A stretch of 64,000 nt of DNA. It comes from Entrophospora sp. SA101 (Eukaryota; Glomeromycota; Glomeromycetes; Entrophosporales; Entrophosporaceae). This document shows positions 48,776 through 61,943 of the stretch, in pieces (position 1 is the stretch's first letter; each line of letters begins with the position of its first letter). The translations under genes and the position numbers were made by a program. Where the stretch lies: positions 8,573 through 72,572 of the forward strand of contig CAUDNR010000001.1 of NCBI GenBank assembly GCA_958430865.1. Direction: 5' to 3'. Under the pieces are notes generated by a model that saw only the letters and a program-made list of their open reading frames with translations, did no database searches and had not been told where the DNA came from.

Positions 48776-49590
48776 TTATTTTATCATTGATTCAAATCCT
48801 TTCTTTGCACCAGCCACGTTGATGACAATATCCAAGGTGATATAAACATTCACATTTCCGCCATTTTTAAAAGTTAAATCTGTTTGATAAATTTTTTTGC
48901 TGGCCAAGCTTGGCGTAGCATAGCTCTGAGGAGACCCGGCATAATTTGTGATTTCCAGCAAATTCGTTATGGCCATGCAAGAGCTGATGATTATCCATTA
49001 TCGAGATTTGTGGCTTTTTCTTAAGGGTAATTTAAGTTGGAATTTCGGGTTCATGTGATAATTGTTGTAGATAATTTTATCGCTTTGCAAGACCAATCTG
49101 GCACAAATGTAGTTGAATCATATCGAAAGAGTACGTGAATACTATCATCTGGCATATTATTGTAAACACAACAATTCATAGAAATTTGATTGTTTCTGCA
49201 AAAGGACATACACCCATGCTTGAAATCTTGGCTAATTTTGGTCTCTCCATCAAAACAGATTCCAATACTTTCTTGCCATCAACAAGTATAATTTTTTCTC
49301 CTACAGCATTATATTCAATGGGTTGGAGTAAAATCATTTTAGGGGAACCTATTTTGATCATCAAGTTTGAACCAGGAACATTCCATCAAGAAAGGTTCCA
49401 TCGGTACGAGAAGAAAACATTCCTTTGGATACACCTTGATATTCATCTTTAAAGTCCTTCTAACTAGAATGTTTGAAGTCGAATTTGCTAGTAATAATAT
49501 CTTTCATAATCAGAACAAATGTGGGGTTGAACCGTTCTTAGAATTTGAGATGTGATCTTGATAGTTGTGACATCAGAATCCCAAACCTGT
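48776..49590 (-). pseudogene. Broken gene of unknown family
   Basis: Minus-strand pieces appear to belong to one protein with several frame changes. One starts after a TTTTACAG acceptor near 49585 (VWDSDVTTIKITSQ). Another, near 49390-49430, reads GMFSSRTDGTFLDGMFLVQT. The frame 49176-49364 contains IILVDGKKVLESVLMERP and ISSMGVCPFAETIKFL. The frame 48776-48976 contains NLLEITNYAGSPQSYATPSL and YITLDIVINVAGAKKGF. Composition is that of a normal globular protein, not a repeat. I do not recognise it. At least two stops or shifts separate the parts. Confidence 0.35.
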
Positions 49591-50003
49591 AAAATAGTGA
49601 AGCCATTGTTTTCTATTGTACATTTAATAGATGATAAGGAATCATAAAAATTTTCCAAGGAACAGTAAATTAATGAAATTGAACTGCTGTTTATAAATAA
49701 TTACTTGTTAGCCTTTAAAATGGTTGGATCCCCCTGAACCTCGGTTTCATTTGCCGTATCACAAAGGTTAAAGCTAAAGATAATGCAGTGATACTATCCT
49801 GTATTACAAAATTGATAAAATTCCTAGTTTACTATACCATAAACGATAATTGACATTGTTACTTAATTAACGAAAGAATACAACTCAATTAAGTTAATGC
49901 AACATACTTTGTAACAATTTGGAAAGAATCGTCCGATAATACTATCACTCTTTGGAATTTTCAAAAGAAAAGTAAAAACGTCACAAAAATTGATCGTTAC
50001 AAA

Positions 50004-50955
50004 TAAGGGCGCAAACACATGAACACTTGAGGGTTACGACAGCATATGGCATATGACATATGGCAAGTGCCGTATGCCACCATGCCATACTATCACCAAG
50101 TAAGGTTACAGCTAAATCTCGTCACAGTGGATGAAAAGGACACATTAGAAATTTTATTTAAAATCTGTTGTGACGAGATTACTAATCTTTCCACAACGGA
50201 TTTTAATGTTTTTATATGCGAAACAAATTTTATGAATCAACGTAAAAATGGCGACCCGTGATATTTCCTTTTTTAGTAATTTTATAGTTTGTCACGCACA
50301 ATTTATTGTATTAATCGTCACAATTTCATAGAAAATTGCTATTTGTCACGGGTGCTATCTTTCCAGACTTTACAGTATAGTGTTTGACTGTACCTAGATT
50401 ACTTTTTGATTACCTGATTCGGGTTAACACCACTTAAGATAAACAGTTACGGCATACGGAAAGTCTTTCCAAGAGTCACGACATAGTTACAACATAGTGA
50501 TAGCTGTGTCATAACTATGAGTTATAGTTCGACAATATGTCTGCACCTTTAATTGTTGTATTTCTGAGCATAACTTTCAAATTTAAAATTTTTTTAGATC
50601 GATAGATTCCCTTTTAAAGCCGAATTGAATGGTGGTGGGTTTTTTAAAATCCGATGTGTGAATCACATAATATTTCAAAAATTTTAACTTTTGAGTATAG
50701 ATGATCCGCACTATATCTTTCCAGACTAGACTTTACGGTAATTAAATTTTTGTTTCGCATATTAATATAAAAACATATTAAAATCCATTGTGGAAAGATT
50801 AGTAATCTCGCCACAACAGATTTTAAATAAATTTTCTTGTGTGTCCCGTTCATCCACTGTGACAATATTTGGCTGTAACCTTACTTGTGATAATATGCCG
50901 TATGCCGTATTAGTTGTCGTAGCCCTTAGGTGTTCATAAGTTGGTTGCACCCTTA
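50004..50955. mobile_element. TIR element with pogo-like interior, copy 2 (about 950 bp)
   Basis: The left end TAAGGGCGCAA and right end TTGCACCCTTA are inverted. Inside both lie a GGC/GGGTACGACA-like stretch, ATGGCATATG-type motifs, GTAAGGTTACAG, CACAGTGGATGAA, and AATCTTTCCACAA near the inner ends, giving arms of about 190-200 bp. The centre shares about 300 bp with copy 1 at 39655 (including TTAGTAATTTTATGGTTTGT-type sequence). No transposase. Confidence 0.6.
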
Positions 50956-51059
50956 GTTATAACCGCTAGTAAGATGTCAATATAGTTTTGTCATAGTTTA
51001 ACCTAGGAGGTTGGAAATTGACTATTTTAGCTAACTAGCTACTAATATAATCAACTAAA

Positions 51060-52076
51060 CAAGGCTCCGAATGAATTGAATTGAATTGAATTGAATTGAA
51101 TTGAATTTTAGAGTGATTCGATTTGATTTGATTCGTTCTGTAGTTAATTCGAATTCAAAAAAACTGAATTGGATTTGATTCAATTCGATTCGTGACTCGA
51201 TTCGAATCAATTTGAATCAAATCGGATTCCTAAATATATTTTTTTTGATGTCATATTAAACACAGTGAATCTCAATGTAGTGTGCCTCGATTTAATGGAT
51301 ATTAATTGATTGAGGTTTAATAATAAAAATAATAATAATAACAATAAAATTCTTCTCAAAATAACTGATTTCTTGATATAGATCACAGCAGATAGACGGG
51401 ACACATAAGAAATATTTTTATTTGTGAAGTAAAAAACTTTTAAAAATCCGTTATGACAAGGATTTAATTATAGTCCGTTGTGACAAAGTTTGACTGTGTT
51501 AATATAATAATAACGGAATTTTGGAAAAAATTTCTAATCACCCAAAATCAAGATTGTGTATATTGTTAAATTTAAAATTTTTTAGATATTATTTAGTGGT
51601 GGAAACTATTTTGAAAAAAAGATAGTTTCGCCTAATGCATATAAAAATCAATCTATTTTATTTTGAAAAATTTAAAAATAATTTCGCCCAATTTCAGCTA
51701 TTAAAATTAGTTTTGTCAAAAGTTTAAGGCCAATTAATTTCGGCAATTTTGGTCCACTAAAGTAAGGTAGTTTCGGCCACCATAACCATTATTATTATTA
51801 TTGATAACAATAATGATAACGTAATGACGAATAAAAAAAGTAATCCAATTTACAATTAAACAAAGATTATAGGCAATTTTCTTTTTGAATCAAATTATAT
51901 ATTCGAATCAGTTCAAATCAAATCAAATCAAATCAAATCAAATCAAATCAAATCAGAGTATAATTTGAATCAAAAATTAGGTGATTTGATTTGATTTGAT
52001 TTGATTTGATTTGATTCGAATTCGAATTTGATTCAAATTAATTGGTTTGAATTTCATTGATTCGTTCGGAGCCTTA
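51060..52076. mobile_element. hAT-like MITE with pentanucleotide-repeat arms, 1017 bp
   Basis: The ends are CAAGGCTCCGAA (left) and TTCGGAGCCTTA (right), flanked by a perfect 8-bp direct repeat CAACTAAA at 51052-51059 and 52077-52084. The arms contain runs of GAATT (51074-51105), AATCA (51910-51955) and TTTGA (51980-52015) that are mutually complementary. The central part carries a pogo-like remnant (about 51385-51500, ending GTTTGACTG). No coding frame, so it is non-autonomous. Confidence 0.72.
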
Positions 52077-52084
52077 CAACTAAA

Positions 52085-54597
52085 TTTTTTTTATCAACTA
52101 ATATTAGTATTCAAATATTAATTATTATTTAATCTAGAGTTTCTATTTGTAATACAAATTCTTATTCAAATTATTCACAATACAACTTAATTTGAATTAT
52201 TCATTTTATTCAAATAAACTTTCAACATTAAAGATGATTCTCAATTAATTGTGGCATATAAAAAATTGAATCGTGGTTGCAGTTGTAAGCATATGAAAAT
52301 CGAATTGCGGCTAATTTCAGTTTCCATCTTTATTCAACACTATGTAGGAAGTTTTTTATCTTTCAGCATCAGGCTAAACAGATTTTGGCAGGCAACCTTA
52401 AACATGATGCAAATTATTTACATGTGGTAGATCACTTTGACTCAATCAGGTGACTTTTTGACGCAATTAAATTGAATCATATGAAAACATATAAATAATT
52501 GAGTCGGACGTAATTAAAAATTGAGATTTTAGGAAGCCAAATTAATTTTGACAACATGTATAATGCAAATAGTGTATTTAAAAGGCATGTCAGAAATTAT
52601 ATAATTTGAAAATCATAAATAACAAGAGGAAATCATGTTATTAGTTCTTGATTCTTTAATTAATAACTTTAATTAGAAATTATTATAGTTATTGGAAATG
52701 TTTTTTAGAAAAGAGACCTTTCTCTAAAATATTTAATTAATTATCAGAGAAGCCAATCATCCTGATTCAATGGAACCGGATCCTAAATGATAGTACTTTG
52801 ATTTATTATAAATATAGTTAGATTTATCTCTTGTATTTTTCTTTAGTTTTAGTTTTAGTAGAATGTATAGAAAAGATGTTCTTGACTCCGAACAAATTGC
52901 AGTCTAGTCCTTTGATTAGACTGAGTGGTCTTTGGACTGGACCATTCATTAATACAAAACCCTAGGTATCTGATTTGTGTTACACGCTCCTGAAATTCAT
53001 ACAATTTTCTTTAGGCATCACAGGAAATAATCTAATTTCAATATTCCAATTTAATTTAATTTCATACACCGATAAATATTGTATATTTAATTAATTAATA
53101 CATATACAACAAGATCGCCAATCATTACGGTATTTAGAAATTCCAAATTTGGAAACCCATTTATTTGTTAAAAATTAAGGGGGTGTTGTTTTTTTTAAAT
53201 TTTCTATATATTATTTAAATGTTTTGCTGTAATTATATATTAATTATATTAATATATTAATATAGTCAAAATTTTATGCAAAAATCTGTTACGAGAAAAT
53301 TTTAATTATTATCTGTTGTTATTTTATTATCTGTGACCGTAGTACATTTGTAATGTAAGATTATCATTATAATTTTTTTATCATTCGTAAATTTTACCCC
53401 AAAGATCTTGCTTAAAGGCAAGTAAATTTCCTTTCTGGTCAAAAATCTTTAAAACACGACTTGACTATGTAAATCAGTGATTGTTGGGTGTAACATTATT
53501 ATCTAATCAAACTTTGAATTTCGAACTTGTAAAAAAAATTGTTCGTATAACAAACAGCTTTTCAAAGTGAAGAAACTAAACGGGGAGTTAGCATTAGAAT
53601 TTGTAATTGGGAATCGTCATATTCGAACTTAAATTTAAATATAATATTAATGCTCTAATACTAATATCAATCTATACATAAAGAAATTATTTACACAATG
53701 AAATTTTATAACATTTTTATTATTAAAAATCATCACTGTTGTCATTTTCATTATCAACTTGACGGGAGATGGTAAAGATATTGTCATATTGGATTGTTCA
53801 GAAAATAAAAATAAAATTGTATTATCTGTAGATGAATATTATTTACCAATAAACATCGTTAAAAGAATATTTTATCAGTGATCGATAGTAAAATTTGTGG
53901 TTTTAAACAAAATGCATTGATGTATATACAACATATAACAAATTTTATTTGTTGTATTATATTTATTATCAACAGGAAAAACTGTAATAATTGCTGACTG
54001 ATCATAGGTATATGCAGGCGCAAGTCTTGTGAGTATCCAATATTTAATAATTAGAATGATTTCTTTTTTTTTTCGAGTCCCGTCTCCAATCAGTTTGTTT
54101 AGATCGTTTATCAGTTCTTTTTATGTCATAAAAGTATTGCAATAAAAGATGATTAATCATTAATATTATCATACATTTTTCTATATATGTGTGTGTGTAT
54201 GTAAATGCTATCAGATCATTACTAATACTAATTCTATTGTATTAGTAAGATCATATAGGTGACTTAATGGAGTGTATAGAAAGATGACAACATAAAAAAG
54301 CAACTTTTGATTAAAAAATGCTTCACATAATACTCATGACAATTGAAAACAAGGCTCTCGAGACAAGTAAGTCAATTTTTGGTCATCTTTAATCGTTACG
54401 GAACTTACTATTTACATTTTTCCTTTTAGGAAAAAAAAAAGTTATATATAAAGCTAAATATTATTAAGTTTCTAACTTGGCTGAAAAATTTACAAAAATG
54501 GGTTTTATTCTTTCTTGAAATTAATCTTATATTATTATTATTATTATTATAATACAAAGTGTATATAAAATCTCCCGCCCATCACAAATTTATTTAA
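52085..54597. other. Intergenic, with one decayed protein-like stretch
   Basis: Around 53698-54030 on the plus strand, a hydrophobic start and DGKDIVILDCSENKNK plus NIVKR can be read, then stops. About 100 nt on, KTVIIAD ... YAGASLVSI recalls an FAD/NAD-binding motif with two stops. This could be a pseudogene of an AIF-like oxidoreductase, but the evidence is thin. The rest shows nothing. Confidence 0.3.
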
Positions 54598-56363
54598 TTA
54601 AAAACTTCTTCTTGCCGAATCACAATTATCGCAGCAATATAAAATATCATTAATAATCTTATCAACCCAATATGTGTTAAACAAGAAATTTGCATGATCT
54701 AATCCTGACATCATATTTACAGATACTTTTTTATCACTTAAATATTTGTAAACTTTATCGGAAGGAATAATATTGTCTAGTTCAGATAAATAAATGAATG
54801 CATTTTTGCGAAAGATTTTTTGCTTTGAGATGAATAATGCAGTTTCGTGCCAATGAAAATGTCTCGAGAAATAATGTGATATGTACAATTCTCTTGATGC
54901 AAAAAGTGCAGTTAGATACTATTAAACAAAATTATTAAAAATTAAATTCAATTTTATATATATATATATATAAATATGCGCAAATTAATTTTAAATACAA
55001 ACCTCACTTGCAGAAACAGGTTTTCGATATACAAAATTGAATGCAATATCAGAATGATGCAATAGGAAGCAAATTGGATCAACCAATACTAAACCTTTAA
55101 CTCTTTTTGGTGCTTCCTTAATCATCCAAGAACAAACACTTGTGCCCAAAGAATGACCCACAAATATTGCAGAAGAATAACCTTTAGAAATTATCATTCT
55201 TTCAATCTCTTCTACAGTTTCATGCATTTTTGGAACATCTTCGACCATTTGGAATGACACATAAGGCAATTCAACTAGAAATAAAGGTCTATTTAATTTC
55301 CGTAACTTTTTGATAAATGTGAAATAACAGAACAATCCTCCAACGCCATGTATGAAAACAATTGGAGCTTTCTTTTTTCTTTTTTTGTTACTTGGATTGA
55401 AATACCAATAACTAATTTTAGACAGTGATGAAAGAGAGTTTTCTTCTTGAATGTCAAATTCTAGTGTGCTTGACCAATAACCATTCAAGATACTTTCTTT
55501 ACAACTTTTATGTTCAAATCCGCACAATCCTAAAAAAACCCTTACTATATAATTTAATACATAAATTGACTAAAATAAATAAAGAGGAAAGAAAAAAATA
55601 AATAAGTTTTTAGAAATATGTGCGTATATATGTATATACACGAGTTTCAACACATACCATATAGTAAATAAAAGGTCTAGGAATTGCTTTAACAGGATCG
55701 AGAGTTAATTTGATGCATTTACAATTTGGATTATAACCTTCAGGGAATTTGATATTATTACTGATCTCAATTAAACTGATAATTTCTATGATTTCATTTT
55801 CATGTTCTTTATTTTGTATCTGATCAAAGCCACATCCAAAAAAACTCCATGCTAACCTAAAAAATAAAATAAAATAATAACATAAAAAGAATAAACATTA
55901 GAAAAAAGAGCATGGATAAGATAAAATATAAAATAAAATGTAAAGTAAATAAATACCATTCTGCAAAGTTTAACCTGTGAATTTGATCAAAGGTGGTTTT
56001 TCTATCACCAACTTTAAACCAACCTTCAATCCAAGTTTTGAAGTCTTCAATTTCTTGTAAACAATCGTGTAAAATTTTGGTGCGTTGATCTTTTCTCAAA
56101 GTTACAGGTTCCAATAGTTTTTGTAAACGACTTTTTGTTAGTAAAAAATAAAAATAAAACAAAAGCTCAAAACCTAACCAATAGTGTAAGAAGCTTGAAG
56201 AAGAAGATTCGATAAAATTATTAAAAGGAAAAATTCCAACCAACAATGACTTTTTGTTAGCTAAATAAAAGAGATAGTATATTAAAGAAATTATCGGTGC
56301 AGTGGTGCAAAGCCATGAAATAAGTTTCATTTGAAATCTTGTTAAGGAATTATTTCTAATCAT
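54598..56363 (-). CDS. Membrane-anchored alpha/beta hydrolase (497 aa)
   Basis: Exons are 56363-55957, 55856-55658, 55569-55003 and 54918-54598, 1494 nt in frame. The N-terminus has a transmembrane segment (about residues 13-35, WLCTTAPIISLIYYLFYLA) and a second hydrophobic stretch (about 58-74), suggesting ER or other membrane anchoring. Further on come APIVFIHGVGG (oxyanion-hole region) and the nucleophile elbow FVGHSLGTS with Ser as nucleophile, then VKGLVLVDPICFLLH. Near the C-terminus, LSELDNIIPSDKV supplies the likely acidic residue and SGLDHANFLF the His. The catalytic triad is therefore complete. The family is a fungal lipase/esterase-like group; substrate unknown. Confidence 0.85.
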
Positions 56364-57127
56364 TGTTATTTCTATATTATTATCATAACGAATAAAAAAA
56401 TAATAAAAATAATAAAAAAAAAATAAAAAATATATTGTAAAAAAAAAATATGATCGATTTATTTATTTATATGTAATTAATTAATGTTAAGAAAAAAAAA
56501 GATTAGACTCGTTTTATGATTTGTTTAACTTGAAAATGAAAAAAAATTTTTTTGCCGATAATTAAGATAAAATTAATGATTGTGAAATTATTTAAATGTT
56601 GACATATGAAATTAGGTTTTTTTAGCATCATTACACCACGCGTTCGATTTTTCCTCGTGATTTATTACAAGTATTACAAGTGCTTTTAAAGGGTTTTGGC
56701 TTATTTGGAACGATAATAATTCTTTGACGTAATATTTAAAGGAAAGATAGATAATCCATGTACCATATCAATTTATGTCAACCAGATCAGACGTCATAGT
56801 CAAAAGAATTTTAATCCTAAAAAAAACAGTGCTAGAATATATATGAAGCTAATGATAAATAGAATAATAATTTATTATAATATTTCATATAAGCAAAATT
56901 TTTTATTTTGTCAACATAAGAAAAAAAATTATTTTATACAAATAAATAAAAAAAAAAATTATCTACAGAAATATATCTTAATCATGTGATATTATTATGT
57001 TATTTTAAATTACAATTTTTTATTGTATAATTATTATATAAAATTTTAATTTTTTGTAGATTTGAAGCTTACCTTTTTATCTTACATATTAACAGAAGAA
57101 AAAAACATCAGAAAAAAATCGAAAAAC
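56364..57127. other. Intergenic between two minus-strand genes
   Basis: Poly-A/T-rich, about 760 bp, presumably the promoter of the hydrolase and the 3' end of the capping-enzyme gene. No feature recognised. Confidence 0.5.
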
Positions 57128-60100
57128 TTATTTGTTCCCAAAATAATCAAATTTTCCTCTTTTTTGACTTGATCCATTATCGTCATTAGTCGATCCAGAT
57201 CCTTCATTTAATATAAAATCAAGTGCGCCCTTTGATTTACGTTTTTGTGGTAAAGGTCGTTGACTTGACGTTATTTGTGGTAATGAAGCTTTGACAGTTT
57301 GCGAGATTTCTTGTTGTGGTGGTGAACTTAAATTGTTAGAATGATGAATCGTTGATGAACTTTGATGAATTTGAACAGGAAAAGAGGACTCTTTGAATGT
57401 ATCTGGCAATAAAAACCTTTGCACGGGTGTTGAAGATTGCGATGATAAACTGTAAACAAGTTTTGATGAATCTGTTTGCGGATAGGATTTTTGTCTTTGA
57501 TTTGTTTGTATTGGTTGAGGTGATGATAGATTTATTTGTCTCTGGTTTTCTGATTGTTTTGGTGACATAATTTCTTGCCTAATGTTTATTGGTTGTGTAG
57601 ATGGTAAAAATTCTGGCCGTTGTGACATAGAAGGATTTGCATGATTTTGATGGTTGTTATCCAGAGCACTTGAAAGGATTCGATGAGTATTTATACCAGA
57701 GGATAAAGTATGCCGACGCAATGTTCTGGAGTTAGAAAATGTCGGCAATTGTGTTTGTTGTATATCTGTTGGACTGAAATCTTGTCTTAAATCTGATTCC
57801 CATTGTTTATTTTCTGAAAACGATTTATCTTTATGACGCGCTTGCGGTGAATTTTGATGTATTTGAGTGTTATAACTTAAAATATTTAACTCGGGTGCTA
57901 GTGTGATGTTTTGTTGTAAAGATGATTGCACTTTGTCTCGAAATTGCTTTTGGGTGGCAGACTGTGACCCTTCTTCGCTTTGTGAAATTTTTCGTATTGA
58001 CTCGTGCCCATAAGTAGTCGAAACTTTATGTTGAGAATGATGATGTAAATCGTAAAGTGTTGATTGTGGCGAAAAATTTCCTTCTTGATACGACGATTTT
58101 GAAATCGCGTCGATGTTTAAAGATCTCTTCCTACCAAATGTTTGATTTGACGTTTCAATACTAGGTTTGGGGGTCAAATTATTATCTTGTATATTTTTTT
58201 GAAATTTCGAATTTGTTTGTGGTGTTGTTGATTGTGTTCCTTGAAATTCTGAAAGGTCGCTATTATGTTCATGACCTAATATGTCCTTTTCTGACAAAGG
58301 AAATAATTCTTCAAAACCATTACCTTTGGTTGTTATTGTCATCGTTGAAATTTCAGGTCTTGATAGTTTTGTACCATGAGTGCTTTGCGGAAGAGATTGT
58401 GAATCATTACTCTCTTTGTTGGCAATTGATTGTGTGATATTTAAATTTTGTAATTTAGGTGATAAATTATAATTAGATTCTTGTGAAAAATTACTATCTG
58501 AACCTAATATTTTTTGTTGTTGAATGTTTAAATTGTGTGGTTTTAAAGGGGTATTAAAGGTGGGATTACTCGATGTGACGGGGGAATTTGAAATTAATTT
58601 TAAATTTTCTTGTTGAGATGGTTGCTTTTGTTGATTTGTTGTTGATTTGGTATTTTTATTATCGACGTTAGTATTGCTTTCGTTAAATTCTTCCCAACTT
58701 TCATCATAGAATTCCTCCTTTTCCGATAATTCTAAATCATCATTATCATCATCATCATCATCATCACTATCTTGTTGAGGAGTAGAAGCTGCCTGTAAAT
58801 CCCACGGGTCTTGACTTTCTTGGCTACTTTCGTCACTTATTTCAGAATTTGAGTTTGTCTCATTATTTTCTTTTGGTCTTCTTGATCTTCTTTTCTTCTC
58901 TTTGATTAATTCATCTATTGAGTCATAATCTTCATTGCTCGAACTTTGAACTGCTTTTCCATCAAATCCTTTTGGGAAATCAAAAGGTTCTTCTAAATTC
59001 TTAAAAGAATTTTTTGGTTCCGAATTTTCGATTTCTTCGGCGTCATGAATATCGTTATTAGTCATTTTTTTTTCAATTGATTTGGTATTGTTCATGTTAG
59101 CTACAGGCGAAGTTTTAACAATAATTGATGGGTGTGAAGATGGTGGGTTTGTTAGTGATGGTGGCGATGATGATGACGACGGTGACGACGACGACGATGA
59201 AGGGTAGGCTGACACCAACGAGTCACTGTGTGTTTTCCCGTCATCTTTTACAAAATCACCTATCTTTTCCTCTAATTCAACATTATTCTTATTCCTTATA
59301 TTTCCTTCCTTATCTTCAGTACCATCTTTTTTTACCTTTTCAGTCACATTTGCTATTGACTCATTATCAAATGATATTTTGCTAATATTGTTATTAACAA
59401 ACGAGGAGCCTTGTTTTGCTATTATTTTATTTTTAAGCTCGATTTTCATATCTTTTGTAGGCATTTCTGGAAAATTTGAATTATCTTTGGATGAATTTTC
59501 TTTAGATGTTAAGCTAACAATAAAATTTTGCGAATTTTCATCCAAAGTAGTTGATTTTTCTGATGAATTAAAACTTTCATGATTTTTTTGATCAAGCTTT
59601 ATTACGCATCTTTCTAAATAATTATGCTGCTGATCAGTAGGAAATTTTGATTCACGTGATTTAGAATCTTGTGCTTGTTGAACCAATTCTATTGGCTTCA
59701 TTGGTGTTGGGATGCTTTGTGGGATGGTAGTTGAAGGGAAAGCGGACGAACTTGACTCAGAATTAGAACTGACAAGCATAATAATAAAGATTTGAATTTT
59801 TTTTCTTAATAAAAAACACATCATAAAGATCAAAGTTTAATTATACCTAGAATTTCTAGACTCGAGTGATATCACAGGCGGGCAAGAATAGTTTATTGTT
59901 TTTGAAGGTTGTCTAACCTTCCAATTATTCCTTATGACAGATGATCGCTCTTCTAACTAAAGATAAATATTCATGATTATAAGATATCTACATTTGTTAG
60001 CTGATAAATAATGATTATAATATAGATTACCATTTCTCTTGACACAGCATTCTCTATAGCTTGTAATGTTTCCTGCAGACTTTGCTCGGTATCGGCTGTC

Positions 60101-61943
60101 TGCTTATCAGGACAAAATTTTATAAACCTAAGTTATTAATATTATGATAAAAGTAAAATTAAGCCAATCGTATTTAATGAAAGCATATAGTTTAAATAAA
60201 CTCAAACCGTCCATAGATTAATTTTACCTCCATCCACCAATACGTTTTTGTGGTGCGTAGCCTTGTTCTTGAATTCTAGTTTCCCAATTCTTGTCATACC
60301 TAACATAATAAAATTACAGATCAATATTGATTTAAAAATATGTGTGCGCGCTTGCCGTTTTTATATTTACCAGAATCGACCAATTTTGTCATCTGGCGGA
60401 TTTTTATACCAGCTGATTAAAAGAAGTTGTCTGATTAATATGATTGATAGCATATAATTTTAAAATATGAATGAATGCCTACTCTTTTTCAATAGAAGGT
60501 TCTAACGTTAATTGGTCAATTTTTTTATATTGATTTTTATCCGCAATCATTATATGAAATACTGGTTTTTTATCTCTTTGATTCTGAATAATTGTTTTTA
60601 TTTTAAAATCTACATTTATCTGTTTTACTGGCCTCCATAATAACCTTGTTTCACGCAAAATTTAAAAAATAAATAAACAAATAAATAATTTAAAAATAAA
60701 ATTAAGAGTAATTAAATCACTTACAATTTCTCGCTTCTTCCAGGTACGTAAGGATGATTTACAGGGACAAATATTAGACCTTCATTACCGTATTTTAAAG
60801 TTGAGATTTTTTGTAAAGTATTACTAAGCCCGTAGGATAAATCCATGGTTTTTATTTCTATGCTAATCATGTCAAAAATGTGCAGGTAGAATCACATTTA
60901 ATGAAAATCGGATGACTCTATAATTAGAAATTTTTAAATATGTACATAATACACACGTGAAGGGCATTTTGCTCTTAATATCTAAATTTTTCTGTAGTAA
61001 GGTATTCAATGGGTCTATTACATCTTGTCTGAGCATCTAATATATACAAATTTAATAAGTGTTATTTTTTCAGGTCCAAAGTCTAAACGTTTGTTTAATA
61101 CTTACGCCCATTCGCTTATTATAAGGTTTATCGATTAAGACATTCCCATTCAACACCATTAGATCAAATATCAAATACCTTAGACATTTCTAGACATTGA
61201 AGAAGTAACCTTTAATTAATTATGCTGTTCAACATACACACACACATACATACATACATACATATATACATACATACATAACACTTTAAAAAATGTATGC
61301 GTAATAAATAATTTCAATATGCAAATAAAAAAAAATATTTAAATAAACCTTTTCATCATCAATTTCCATCACCACCTCTCCGTCCATCATGGTTTCATTA
61401 TGAAACTGATTAAGGTTATTACGTAATGGTAGCTTGAACCCAGTCAATGTTCGAAATTTATTTAATTCGTCCATCTAATTGATTGATAATCAAGGCACAA
61501 AAAGGTTTTTATTTTTTAGATTATCAAATAATAAATTTATTTTAAATCATAATTACCATAAATGCTGTACCACCGTCCACAGCTGTAAAAAACATAATAT
61601 ATCGTTTTCCATCAGTTTTATCTCTAACATAATATTCTTCTGATTCTAATAGATCAAAATGACATTTTTTAAAATCTATTGGTTGAGTTCCTGGAAAACT
61701 GTAAAATAAAAAAGAAAGAAAGAAAGAAAGAAAGAAAAGGTCAGCTTAACCGTTCGTTAAACAATCTTTTAATGCATAAAAATATGAAATTTTATAATAA
61801 TAATAGCTATAGTAACTTTACCATGAAGTTGTACGTAATAAACTTTTGATTCTTGTTAATAAGGTGTCAGCATAATTATCATCAAGTCTTAAACCTATTT
61901 TAATTTCTGGTTTTGTGATAGAATGATTAGGGTAGGGAGCCAT
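57128..61943 (-). CDS. CEG1: mRNA capping guanylyltransferase with long disordered C-terminal extension (1271 aa)
   Basis: The twelve-exon model is 61943-61822, 61698-61557, 61474-61349, 61189-61106, 61036-60957, 60862-60725, 60644-60483, 60412-60371, 60299-60228, 60127-60031, 59956-59847 and 59768-57128, 3816 nt in frame. Nucleotidyltransferase motifs appear in order: FPGTQPIDF, then YYVRDKTDGKRYIMF (motif I KxDG, the GMP-linked Lys), MMDGEVVMEI (III), RYLIFDLMVLNG (IIIa), GNEGLIFVPVNHPYVPG (IV), LLWRPVKQINVDFKI (V), then a C-terminal OB part with WRFIKFCPDKQTADTEQSL. It transfers GMP to the 5' diphosphate end of nascent nuclear mRNA. The last exon adds about 880 residues rich in Ser/Gln/Asn. 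It has a DDDDDDDNDDLELSEKEE acidic run, basic KKRRSRRPK and a C-terminal QKRGKFDYFGNK. Such an extension is absent from the about 460-residue yeast Ceg1. Confidence 0.9.

Noticed and set aside
58213..59582. Plus-strand frames opposite the capping-enzyme tail
   Set aside because: They are antisense shadows of a long, compositionally biased coding exon.
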